Part shown: piece by piece, positions 8,076-19,100 of the stretch
How the letters are laid out: each line of letters opens with the position of its first letter
Numbering within the stretch: position 1 is the first letter of the stretch
NCBI GenBank assembly: GCA_964058845.1
Contig: CAXKVR010000029.1
Coordinates: 186,001 to 250,000 of the forward strand
DNA: 64,000 bases
Source of the DNA: Carex sylvatica
Lineage: Eukaryota > Streptophyta > Magnoliopsida > Poales > Cyperaceae
Direction: 5' to 3'
Program-made: the position numbers and the translations under genes
Notes under the pieces: model-generated
What the model was told of the DNA's origin: nothing
The model's input: the letters and a program-made list of their open reading frames with translations, nothing else
Databases searched by the model: none

Positions 8076-11000
8076 TTCAAATCACATGTCCGGATTCAAG
8101 CAGTTGTTTGAAGTTGTGGATGAAACATGCAAGTTGAAGGTTAAACTCGGCGATGACAAGCAGATTCAGGTAGAAGGCAAGGGCACAATTGCAGTGCACA
8201 CCAAAGAAAATGGTATGAAATTCTTGCATAATGTGTATTACATTCCAGAATTGACTCAAAATCTGCTGAGTATCGGGCAATTGATGGATTGTGGTTATTC
8301 AATTGTGTTTGAAGGAAAAACTTGTGTAATAAAATCTGAAAACCAGGTATTGGTAGAGGTGAACATGGCAACCAATAAATTGTTTCCCTTAGAGGTTTCA
8401 AATTTAAAGGAAAAAGCAATGGTTGCAAGAGATTTGAACCAATCTGAGTTATGGCATCTTAGATATGGTCATTTGAATATCAATGGTCTTAAATTGTTGA
8501 ACCAAAAACAAATGGTCCATGGCCTACCCGAAATCAACCAAATAGGTGTTTGTGAAGGGTGTATATTCGGTAAACAAGCCAAGTTTCCATTCCCAAAAGG
8601 CCAAGCCAAGAGAGCAACACAAGTACTTGAATTAGTTCATGCGGATTTGTGTGGTCCAATGCAAACCGAATCTCTTGGAGGCAGCAAATACTTCCTTCTT
8701 TTCACAGATGATTACAGTAGGATGAGTTGGGTGTATTTTCTACAAAGCAAAAGAGAGGCATTCAGAAATTTCAAGGTGTTTAAAGCTTTTGTAGAGAAGC
8801 AATCTGAAAAGAAATTGAAGGTGTTAAGAACAGACCGAGGAGGTGAGTTCCTCTCAAAAGAATTTATAAATTTCTGTGAAAACGAAGGGATTCACCGTGA
8901 GTTAACCACACCCTATACACCTGAGCAAAATGGGGTGGCAGAGAGAAAAAATAGAACAGTTGTTGAGATGGGTAGAAGCATGCTCAAATGCAAGAACCTA
9001 CCAAACAAATTCTGGGCTGAAGCAGTTGCAACTGCGGTGTATGTGCTGAATATTTCACCAACAAAATCGGTATGGAATAAAACTCCATTTGAGGCATGGT
9101 TCGAGAGGAAACCAGGGGTAAGTCATCTAAGAATATTCGGATGTATAGCCTATGCATTTGTTAATCCACAGAAGAGAACCAAACTTGATGAAAAATCTGA
9201 AAAATGTATTTTCATCCGGTATTGTACACAATCTAAAGGGTATCGGGTGTATAGTCCAGTTAGTGGTAAGATTTTAATAAGTAGAAATGTGGTGTTTGAT
9301 GAAGAAGCAAGATGGCAGCGGGAGGATATTGCACAACAACCACAGATTGAAGAAACAATAGACGAAGTAGACGAAATGGCTGCACAACAACAACCTAATC
9401 CAAACACTAGTACGCAACCCTCCAACAGTAGCATAAGCCAATCTTTTTTGAGTGGTGAAGAGAGCTCGGAAGAAACTTCAAGTCCTGAACCATCAATAAG
9501 AGTTTATAGGAGGCGTGATCGAAGTCCAGAAACAACAGGTAGAAAGACCAAAACCTTGCAAGAACTGTACGAAACCACACAAGTTCTCTTTGTTGCAAAT
9601 CCCACAACCTATGAAGAAGCGGCAGAAAAGGAGGAGTGGTGTAAGGCAATGCAAGAAGAGATGAGTGCAATTGAGAAGAATAAAACATGGCAACTTGTGA
9701 AACTTCCTGAAGGTAAGAATGCAATTGGAGTAAAATGGGTCTTCAAAACAAAGTTCGGTGCAGACGGAAGTGTGCAGAAATTCAAAGCAAGGCTTGTAGC
9801 AAAGGGTTATGCACAAGAGTATGGTATAGATTATGAAGAAACCTTCTCACCAGTGGCAAGATTTGAGACAGTGCGTTTGTTGCTAGCATTGGCAGCCCAG
9901 TTAAAAAGATCAGTGTATCAATTTGATGTTAAGTCAGCCTTTCTTAATGGTGAGTTGATAGAAGAAGTTTATGTTGAACAACCTAAAGGGTTTGAAGTAA
10001 AAGGCAAAGAGGGCTGGGTGTACAAGTTAGCAAAGGCTTTGTATGGTTTGAAACAATCACCAAGGGCTTGGTACAGCAAAATCGATTCTTATTTTATAAA
10101 TTCTGGTTTTGAAAGAAGCAAAAATGAGCCCAATCTTTACATCAAAAGGAATGAAAGAGAGGAGCTCTTGATTGTGTGCTTGTATGTTGATGACATGATC
10201 TATATGAGTACAAATGAAAAATTGTTGAATGAATTTCAACTAAGCATGAAAAGTCAGTTTGAAATGTCAGATTTGGGGTTGTTGCATTACTTTCTTGGGT
10301 TGGAAGTGGAGCAAGAAAATGGTAGCATCTTTGTTACTCAAAGGAAGTATGCAAAAGATCTACTCAAGAGGTTTGGAATGCATAGTTGCAAGGTTGCCTT
10401 GACACCTATAAATGTCAATGAAAAATTAGTGAAAGATGATGGTACAGGTGCTGCTGATGCAACAAAATTCAGAAGTTTAATTGGTGGTCTGATTTATCTA
10501 ACACACACAAGGCCTGACATCTTATACGCAGTAGGAGTAATCTCTAGGCACATGCAGAATCCAACCAAACATCATTTTGGCGCAGCAAAAAGAGTGTTAA
10601 AGTATATCTCTGGCACAACCGATTATGGGCTGTGGTATGGCAGCACAAAGTCATTTAACTTGTTTGGTTACAACGACAGTGACTGGGCTGGATGTGCAGA
10701 TGACAGAAGAAGCACCTCAGGTTACATGTTCTCATTCGGTTTAAGTCCGATCAGTTGGAGTTCGAAGAAGCAGGCAACAGTGGCATTATCCTCTTCAGAA
10801 GCTGAATATGTTGCAGTCAATTCAGCAGCTTGTCAAGCAGTTTGGCTTAGAAGAATTCTTGAAGATGTGGGACAAGTACAGCAGCGACCTACCCCAATTT
10901 TCTGTGACAATCAATCAGCCATAGCAATGTCAAAGAACCCGGTGTTCCATGGAAGGTCAAAGCACATCGACATTCGACTTCATTTCATTAGAGATTTAGT

Positions 11001-11138
11001 GGCATAGAAGATAGTGGAACTGAAGTTTGTTACTGCCGAAAATCAGAAGGCAGATATTCTAACCAAGGCGTTGGCACTAAGCACATTTGAAAATTTGCGA
11101 AAGAAACTTGGAGTAACCGATTTTGAATCAAGGGGGAG
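8076..11138 (+). pseudogene. Copia family B pol, left palindrome arm (nearly intact, one stop)
   Basis: A long frame, open to TAG at 11005-11007, encodes the end of protease (SNHMSGFKQLFEV; the catalytic DSG is cut off), GAG-pre-integrase (LWHLRYGHLN through CEGCIFGK, about residues 130-171), the integrase core with D195, D258 and E294 (D-x35-E), reverse transcriptase with FDVKSAFLNGEL and CLYVDDM, and RNase H with SDWAGCADDRRSTSG, SSSEAEY and FCDNQSA. Residues are counted from the ATG at 8062, which lies in family A sequence. The stop falls in the RNase H tail; the frame then continues KIVELKFVTAENQKADILTK to the purine tract before the LTR. The element lacks its own gag, promoter LTR and protease active site. 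Confidence 0.9.
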
Positions 11139-11319
11139 TGTTGAAAGTTGATCCAAAATTAGCTTTCTCTATTTAGAATTCTGTTGTAGTTATTTTTAGA
11201 AGCGTGGGAGTAGTGGGTATCTAAGTATAGCGGTCTGTAGAAGTTGTAGTTGGTTCTAAGTTAAGAATAGGCTTTGTGGTCCTGTAATTGAGGCGTGGAG
11301 TTAGTGGAGAACGTGGGCT
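11139..11319 (+). repeat. Truncated LTR of family B, left copy at the palindrome centre
   Basis: Begins TGTTGAAAGTTGATCC after AGGGGGAG and matches the U3 side of the complete LTR-B at 15027-15338. It stops near the GAACGTGGGCT block, leaving out the rest of the LTR. Confidence 0.85.
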
Positions 11320-11336
11320 CTATATTTAGAACACAA
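11320..11336. other. 17-bp asymmetric spacer at the palindrome centre
   Basis: CTATATTTAGAACACAA separates the two arms. Its first 11 bases (CTATATTTAGA) continue the LTR-B sequence in the plus sense, as seen in the complete LTR at 15027-15338; the rest is not LTR. Confidence 0.75.
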
Positions 11337-11517
11337 AGCCCACGTTCTCCACTAACTCCACGCCTCAATTACAAGACCACAAAGCCTATTCTTAACTTAG
11401 AACCAACTACAACTTCTACAGACCGCTATACTTAGATACCCACTACTCCCACGCTTCTAAAAATAACTACAACAGAATTCTAAATAGAGAAAGCTAATTT
11501 TGGATCAACTTTCAACA
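11337..11517 (-). repeat. Truncated LTR of family B, right copy at the palindrome centre
   Basis: Inverted counterpart of 11139-11319, ending TTTCAACA before CTCCCCCTT, the complement of the purine tract. In minus-strand sense it is the 3' LTR start of the right-arm element. Confidence 0.85.
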
Positions 11518-14500
11518 CTCCCCCTTGATTCAAAATCGGTTACTCCAAGTTTCTTTCGCAAATTTTCAAATGTGCTTAGTGCCTACGCCTTGGTTAGAAT
11601 ATCTGCCTTCTGATTTTCGGAAGTAACAAACTTCAGTTCCACTATCTTCTCTGCCACTAAATCTCTAATGAAATGAAGTCGAATGTCGATGTGCTTTGAC
11701 CTTCCATGGAACACCGGGTTCTTTGACATTGCTATGGCTGATTGATTGTCACAGAAAATTGGGGTAGGTTGCTGCTGTACTTGTCCCACATCTTCAAGAA
11801 TTCTTCTAAGCCAAACTGCTTGACAAGCTGCTGAATTGACTGCAACATATTCAGCTTCTGAAGAGGATAATGCCACTGTTGCCTGCTTCTTCGAACTCCA
11901 ACTGATCGGACTTAAACCGAATGAGAACATGTAACCTGAGGTGCTTCTTCTGTCATCTGCACATCCAGTCCAGTCACTGTCGCTGTAACCAAACAAGTTA
12001 AATGACTTTGTGCTGCCATACCACAGCCCATAATTGGTTGTGCCAGAGATATACTTTAACACTCTTTTTGCTGCGCCAAAATGATGTTTGGTTGGATTCT
12101 GCATGTGCCTAGAGATTACTCCTACTGCGTATAAGATGTCAGGCCTTGTGTGTGTTAGATAAATCAGACCACCAATTAAACTTCTGAATTTTGTTGCATC
12201 AGCAGCACCTGTACCATCATCTTTCACTAATTTTTCATTGACATTTATAGGTGTCAAGGCAACCTTGCAACTATGCATTCCAAACCTCTTGAGTAGATCT
12301 TTTGCATACTTCCTTTGAGTAACAAAGATGCTACCATTCTCTTGCTCCACTTCCAACCCAAGAAAGTAATGCAACAACCCCAAATCTGACATTTCAAACT
12401 GACTTTTCATGCTTAGTTGAAATTCATTCAACAATTTTTCATTTGTACTCATATAGATCATGTCATCAACATACAAGCACACAATCAAGAGCTCCTCTCT
12501 TTCATTCCTTTTGATGTAAAGATTGGGCTCATTTTTGCTTCTTTCAAAACCAGAATTTATAAAATAAGAATCGATTTTGCTGTACCAAGCCCTTGGTGAT
12601 TGTTTCAAACCATACAAAGCCTTTGCTAACTTGTACACCCAGCCCTCTTTGCCTTTTACTTCAAACCCTTTAGGTTGTTCAACATAAACTTCTTCTATCA
12701 ACTCACCATTAAGAAAGGCTGACTTAACATCAAATTGATACACTGATCTTTTTAACTGGGCTGCCAACGCTAGCAACAAACGCACTGTCTCAAATCTTGC
12801 CACTGGTGAGAAGGTTTCTTCATAATCTATACCATACTCTTGTGCATAACCCTTTGCTACAAGCCTTGCTTTGAATTTCTGCACACTTCCATCTGCACCG
12901 AACTTTGTTTTGAAGACCCATTTTACTTCAATTGCATTCTTACCTTCAGGAAGTTTCACAAGTTGCCATGTTTTATTCTTCTCAATTGCACTCATCTCTT
13001 CTTGCATTGCCTTACACCACTCCTCCTTTTCTGCCGCTTCTTCATAGGTTGTGGGATCTGCAACAAAGAGAACTTGTGTGGTTTCGTACAGTTCTTGCAA
13101 GGTTTTGGTCTTTCTACCTGTTGTTTCTGGACTTCGATCACGCCTCCTATAAACTCTTATTGATGGTTCAGGACTTGAAGTTTCTTCCGAGCTCTCTTCA
13201 CCACTCAAAAAAGATTGGCTTATGCTACTGTTGGAGGGTTGCGTACTAGTGTTTGGATTAGGTTGTTGTTGTGCAGCCATTTCGTCTACTTCGTCTATTG
13301 TTTCTTCAATCTGTGGTTGTTGTGCAATATCCTCCCGCTGCCATCTTGCTTCTTCATCAAACACCACATTTCTACTTATTAAAATCTTACCACTAACTGG
13401 ACTATACACCCGATACCCTTTAGATTGTGTACAATACCGGATGAAAATACATTTTTCAGATTTTTCATCAAGTTTGGTTCTCTTCTGTGGATTAACAAAT
13501 GCATAGGCTATACATCCGAATATTCTTAGATGACTTACCCCTGGTTTCCTCTCGAACCATGCCTCAAATGGAGTTTTATTCCATACCGATTTTGTTGGTG
13601 AAATATTCAGCACATACACCGCAGTTGCAACTGCTTCAGCCCAGAATTTGTTTGGTAGGTTCTTGCATTTGAGCATGCTTCTACCCATCTCAACAACTGT
13701 TCTATTTTTTCTCTCTGCCACCCCATTTTGCTCAGGTGTATAGGGTGTGGTTAACTCACGGTGAATCCCTTCGTTTTCACAGAAATTTATAAATTCTTTT
13801 GAGAGGAACTCACCTCCTCGGTCTGTTCTTAACACCTTCAATTTCTTTTCAGATTGCTTCTCTACAAAAGCTTTAAACACCTTGAAATTTCTGAATGCCT
13901 CTCTTTTGCTTTGTAGGAAATACACCCAACTCATCCTACTGTAATCATCTGTGAAAAGAAGGAAGTATTTGCTGCCTCCAAGAGATTCGGTTTGCATTGG
14001 ACCACACAAATCCGCATGAACTAATTCAAGTACTTGTGTTGCTCTCTTGGCTTGGCCTTTGGGAATGGAAACTTGGCTTGTTTACCGAATATACACCCAT
14101 CACAAACACCTATTTGGTTGATTTCGGGTAGGCCATGGACCATTTGTTTTTGGTTCAACAATTTAAGACCATTGATATTCAAATGACCATATCTAAGATG
14201 CCATAACTCAGATTGGTTCAAATCTCTTGCAACCATTGCTTTTTCCTTTACATTTGAAACCTCTAAGGGAAACAATTTATTGGTTGCCATGTTCACCTCT
14301 ACCAATACCTAGTTTTCAGATTTTATTACACAAGTTTTTCCTTCAAACACAATTGAATAACCACAATCCATCAGTTGCCCGATACTCAGCAGATTTTGAG
14401 TCAATTATGGAATGTAATACACATTATGCAAGAATTTCATACCATTTTCTTTGGTGTGCACTGCAATTGTGCCCTTGCCTTCTACCTGAATCTGCTTGTC

Positions 14501-14641
14501 ATTGCCGAGTTTAACCTTCAACTTGCATGTTTCATCCACAACTTCAAACAACTGCTTGAATCCGGACATGTGATTTGAACACCCGCTATCGAGAAACCAG
14601 ATGCTACTTGCTTCGACTTTGTCAACTTCGCTGCTGGCCAT
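11518..14641 (-). pseudogene. Copia family B pol, right palindrome arm (several inactivating mutations)
   Basis: Minus-strand pol with the same domain order as the left arm, plus the protease start WFLDSGCSNHMSGFKQ missing there. Defects visible by comparison: GAA to TAA in protease after HNVYYIP (near 14405), CAG to TAG soon after (near 14310), loss of one A in CCCAAAAGG (near 14060) shifting the frame before the integrase core, and TTG to TAG near the RNase H end (11583-11585). The frame from 14009 to 11586 holds the integrase core, RT with YVDD and RNase H uninterrupted. Scattered amino-acid differences from the left arm (for example ADPTTYE for ANPTTYE, GYSDSDWTG for GYNDSDWAG) show that the arms are distinct copies. 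Confidence 0.9.
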
Positions 14642-15010
14642 GAAAAGAGTTGGTTGCTCATCCTCCTCTTCGGTATAATTAGCTTGACTCTCCTCCCTTT
14701 GCTTCTTGTAGCACTCGGATTGATAGTGCCCAAACTTGTAGCAATAATAGCATTGAACGTCCCTCTTGGAATCGTCGTATGAATTTGCTTGATTGCTTCT
14801 ACCTCGGCCTCTACCTCCTCTACTGGAATCAGCCCGTCCTCTGCTGGGATTGTAGCTGCCTCTGCTCGAATTATTTCTTCCTCTACCTCTGCCTCTTGGG
14901 TAACCATCAAATCTGCCTCTTGATGACTCCCCTTGAACAACGGAATCGACGGATTCGAAACGCTCATGTTTTCTGCCATGGTCGGATCTGCCCTTATCTC
15001 TAAACCTTAG
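14642..15010 (-). pseudogene. Copia family B gag, internally deleted
   Basis: Starts MAENMSVSNPSIPLFKG at 14979, then jumps to an Arg/Gly/Ser-rich gag tail in a shifted frame. In another frame a zinc knuckle CYYCYKFGHYQSEC is read near 14720-14760. Compared with the gag at 4237, most of the body (about 600 bp) is gone. The knuckle frame runs on into the protease of the right palindrome arm, as in a Copia gag-pol polyprotein. Confidence 0.8.
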
Positions 15011-15022
15011 GCTCTGATACCA
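15011..15022 (-). other. Primer binding site of family B element
   Basis: In minus-strand sense TGGTATCAGAGC, complementary to the 3' part of initiator tRNA-Met, four bases from the LTR end. It marks 15027-15338 as the 5' LTR. Confidence 0.85.
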
Positions 15023-15026
15023 ATAA

Positions 15027-15338
15027 TGTTGGAAATTTCAGAAAGGATACAAAAACAAAGACAGATTCTCTGCTGGAATAAAACTAAACTCAATTACTTA
15101 GTTAATAAAACAGATTACAACTCCACTATTTAAGACATATCAAATGTCTAAATATAGAGCCCACGTTCTCCACTAACTCCACGCCTCAATTACAGGACCA
15201 CAAAGCCTATTCTTAACTTAGAACCAACTACAACTTCTACAGACTGCTATACTTAGATACCCACTACTCCCACGCTTCTAAAAATAACTACAACAGAATT
15301 CTAAATAGAGAAAGCTAATTTTGGATCAACTTTCAACA
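15027..15338 (-). repeat. Complete LTR of Copia family B (5' LTR of the composite)
   Basis: 312 bp, plus-strand TGTTGGAAATTTCAG to CTTTCAACA. Its U3 side matches the truncated copies at 11139 and 11517. Followed by the TSD ATTTC. Confidence 0.88.
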
Positions 15339-15343
15339 ATTTC

Positions 15344-17480
15344 TTCCTGATATTTTGTGGAGGACAATAAATACCACAATGACCACTAATTCCTGTGTTC
15401 AAAATGACAGAAAGAAGCACATGCTGAAAGCAAAGCAAAAGTTACTTAGGCACTGTGAACAGCTTTTGAGTGAAGGATTTTGAACTTGACCTCCTTGTCA
15501 GGAATGAACATTTGCAATGTCTCTCTCCTCAATGAAAATTTCTAATGTCCCCACCTACACATCACAAAATAATTAAAAACGTTACAATTATCAATTGATA
15601 AATTGATAAAAAAGAGAGAATAAATGCACAAACAGGGATTCTGTGGGGGTACTTCTCTCTGATACAAGCAGCTTCAGCTTGGCTCTGCTCTGCTCTGAAA
15701 ATAAAAAGGCAATCTATGAAATATATACACAATTCAATATATGTACTGAATTAAATCTCTATTTCGAATCATACCCCCAAAAATAGTAGTAATTAGATTA
15801 AAAACAGTAGTTATTCAACACAATGAACCTCCATTAAAATCTAATTTCCATGGAAAACTATAACATATATCCTAACATATATTATACAATGCAAAGGAAA
15901 ACCGGAGTGAGTTTACCTAGCATGAATATTGACAACTTAAGAATCGCTTATGGAGAAAAAAGAAACTTCGAGAAATCAGTACATGGGAAGCTTAACTCCT
16001 ATGCCATTATAAGGTATTTCGAGAAATAGGAAACTAAAAGAAAAGTTATTAAATTAACTCACCCAAATTTGCTCCAAATGGCATTGGCGAGAATTGATCA
16101 GCCCTCAGGAGTTTCTGACATTGAACTCCCAAAATATCCAACAGAAGCTGAAAAATTCTATAGAAATCCAAGTTTTGATTGAGTTGATATCCTGGGCATG
16201 AAGAATTACCGTGAAATATAGTTGTCATGTGTTGGGTGTTAGGAATTAAAATTGAGATATTTTCACTTGGTTCAACAACACTAATTATCCAATTCCTCAC
16301 CATTTCTTACCAAATATTGAAAAGAAATAAGCAACAGTATCGCCAAAAGAGTACTGATTTTTTTCCCACACAATGTAATTTTTCAATGAAAGAAACCAAA
16401 TTCTTATGATAAATATATAGAAACTAAAATGCTTTGAGTTACAAACCTTGGAAAGTCGAGGCATATGCATTGGCGTTGCTATGCATTTACCGAAGTTTAG
16501 CCTGTCATGCCTAGCAATTTTCAAACATGGATTAGCTCAAACCTAACTCCAAACAAAATATAAGAAAGAACATATCATGTAGAAAGAGAACTTACAGCTC
16601 TGACATGAAACTTTGCTTCAGATGAGGCCGCAGCTCCTCTAATCTAACCCATGTGCCTTCTGATCAACATCTGAAAATCTAATTCCAAACAAATCATTTT
16701 AAAGGAATTCTCAGCCAATCAACCATTGATCCAATGAATAGCATAAAGAACGCGATACATTAGCTCAGGCTTCAAAGAAATTATCTCGTGACTTGTCTAA
16801 GGTATCTATATTTTGGAATTATGTTCAAAGAATATTGCCTTCAAATAAAATTTACATGACTGGCATGGGGCATTTTCATATTTGTCGCTTTTGACAGTGA
16901 GATATGAAGTACACCACTGGAAATATTCATAGAATGCCACAGTTCTTCTTCTTATTTTTTCTTCTCTCTCTTTGTATATAAGCACTGAGCATACTGCCAG
17001 TATCTACTAAAAACAAACAATGACAGAAATCAGTTTGACAAAAAATAATCACAACAAATCAATAAATTATTTAGGGGGTGATGAACTCACAATCTACCAA
17101 GAACCCCGAAGAAAAAAAATTCTTGTCGTTACAAAGCCAGCCTCTAACCCTAGAAGAGGAAATGCGCAAAATCAACGATCAACGACATAGAAAAGAAAGC
17201 ACCTATTCACCCAGACAAAAACAGCACACGCGATCGATTCCTTCCGAGATGGCGCTGAAAAAGATTAACCCTAAATCGGTTGAGGTCAGTGAGAAAGGAT
17301 AAGAAGAAGCGGTCAGTGGTTCCTTAAAAGAGAAGTTGGGGCGTGGGTTAGCGGAGGCGAAGAAGAAAAGGAGCGCTACTGCCTACTGCACGAGCGCGGA
17401 CCGACAGAAAAAAGAGAAAAAGAGCGTCCGGATAGGAGAGAGAGAAAAAAAAATGCGTTTTCTGCATCGATAAATGAAAA
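15344..17480 (-). other. Possible 5' region of a minus-strand gene; no coding exon recognised
   Basis: The 17180-17460 part is markedly more GC-rich than its surroundings and, on the minus strand, contains the plant 5'-UTR-like motif ATTTAGGGTTAATC and purine/pyrimidine-rich tracts. Exon-like blocks bounded by AG and GTAAG-like signals occur near 16615-16672. No frame gives a protein I recognise. It may be the transcription start of the TIM14-like gene, separated from its exon by the Copia insertions, or an unrelated transcript. Confidence 0.3.
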
Positions 17481-18290
17481 AGGAGGAGGGAAAAATAGAT
17501 TAAATGAAACAATTTTTATGTCTTTTCATGTGGCGAGTACATGGGTAACTAAATTTATACTTCTACACGTTTGACAATATAAAACAGTTGCATAAAATCG
17601 AAAATTTTGATTAAAGGCTAAGATTGAAATATGATTTTGATGAGAGGCTGAGATATATTCAATGGAGGGCTCAGATTCTCTCTAGACAGATAGGTGGTTG
17701 GATGCCAAAAAATTCAATGTGGTATTATAGTAGTACTGATTACCATGAATGTAACACAAAATAAATTGTTATTCTCTGACATGCTTGGTGAATATAGGTA
17801 TATAATGTGTGGTGCATATATCTCTCCCTTATTCAGTTATTCTACTTGCGAAAAATTCAATTAGTTGGCAGTGCGATTTTTAATTCGTGTATAGCTGTAC
17901 ATCACACCAATGGATGATGTATGGGTATGTGCATCGTGTGTTGAATTGATCGGAAATTAAAGGGAACGGTTTGTTTAATAACTAAATATTACAACTTGAT
18001 GTGCAACTATTGATTGTCCGCAAAAAATTGCTTAAATAGTGGCAACTATATATCTTTATGAATCAATTTTAATGTACCATAATAATTTATCATAGCCATC
18101 CGATTATTTTATTACTATAGCCAGCCAATAGAAATTTTATGTACTGACTGTATTTTTCTATAATATAACTTAGGAAAATTTCCTAATTATCAGTAATATT
18201 ACTTTTTCAATAGCATACAGGAATCTTTATAGTACTGTAATATACCATCAGTATTATGAAAAATGCCCAATAAATTTGTGTCTAAGGCAA
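17481..18290. other. AT-rich intergenic DNA, partly duplicated at 20.5 kb
   Basis: No gene. The block around 17770-17965 (ATATAGGTATATAATG, later TGTTGAATTGATCGG) recurs at about 20510-20745 (GTATAGGTAGGTATATAATG, later CGTTGAATTGATCGGC), so this is an older local duplication. Confidence 0.45.
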
Positions 18291-19100
18291 GAAGGTGCAC
18301 TTCTGAAAATGAGCTAGAGCATTCATAGACGGTATTTAATAAAAAACTTTGTGTAAATGTGCTTCAACATTAATATACAGTTCTCAATTGTAAAACCATG
18401 TACGATTGGAACCAATGGTAAACGATTTTTTTATTAAAAACCATGTATGAATGTTCTTGCTCATTTTATGATGCAGTATGAATGAATGCTCCAACAATTG
18501 TATACGGTTTTTGTATGAATTCTCTACAAGATGATTTGAAAATGATCTTGTACCATCGGTTTTATTAATTATATGATCCGTGTGTGATGAAAAAAGCACA
18601 AAATGTTCCATGTCAACAATTAGCTAGTGCTTCCTGTTATAATGCATCTTTGTCTTTTCTATGACAATTCTTTCATTTCTAAAGAATATTTTCATGTATA
18701 TTTATTTCTCTAAGGCACTTCTTCTAAACAAGGGAGAGGATATTTTCACCGAGAAGGCGATGAGAGACCCCACACTCCCCAAGAGAAGATTGAAATGGCC
18801 ATAACTTTTTGCTCAAGAGTTTGATTTCAGTGTTCAGCCAAAAATTCATAAAGTTTGTGAGGAGATCTACAATGCAATTCTAGGGCCAAAAAACAAAGGG
18901 ATGATTTTTATAACTTGAGTTCACATCTACTCTTTTACCATACATTTTTCTTAGGAATTATTAATGTAAATGTATAAAGTATCAGATCTAAATTTTTTGT
19001 TGTATTTTTATTTTTTTACTTAGAATATTATTTTTGTAACAATTTGTGTAATCTAATTGTAAATATAGTGTTTTTGCTGTGTGTTGTGTTTTAATTCAGG
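18291..19100. repeat. CACTA-like element debris, same type as 56.4-58.6 kb
   Basis: Repeated short motifs such as AAACCATGTA, ACGGTTTTTGTATGAA and ACCATCGGTTTT in both orientations resemble the subterminal repeats of CACTA transposons. The right part (TTTGTGAGGAGATCTACAA, then TACATTTTTCTTAGG) resembles 58080-58200 (TTCGTGAGGAGATCCAACA, then CATACATTTTTCTTTT). Termini are not resolved and no transposase frame is seen. Confidence 0.45.

Larger units (their letters stand above)
7042..15343 (-). mobile_element. Chimeric composite Copia insertion with internal palindrome and shared TSD
   Basis: The outer edges are a complete minus-strand LTR of one family (A, 7047-7377) and a complete minus-strand LTR of another (B, 15027-15338). 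The 5 bp outside both are identical, ATTTC (7042-7046 and 15339-15343), as for one integration event. Reading the minus strand: LTR-B, primer site, deleted gag-B, protease to RNase H of B, a truncated LTR-B, a 17-bp spacer, then the same B region in reverse, a switch to family A gag, A RNase H end, and LTR-A. The LTR families are not alignable by eye beyond their termini. The insertion carries nonsense mutations and frameshifts and is not autonomous. Confidence 0.8.

Noticed and set aside
12417..13506. Plus-strand open frames across the right palindrome arm
   Set aside because: They are antisense shadows of Copia pol and recur in mirror form in the left arm (9150-10239).
17078..17302. 74-codon basic frame beginning MMNSQSTKNPEEKKF
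   Set aside because: Low-complexity Lys/Glu/Gln composition with no similarity; the region looks more like a minus-strand 5' UTR.
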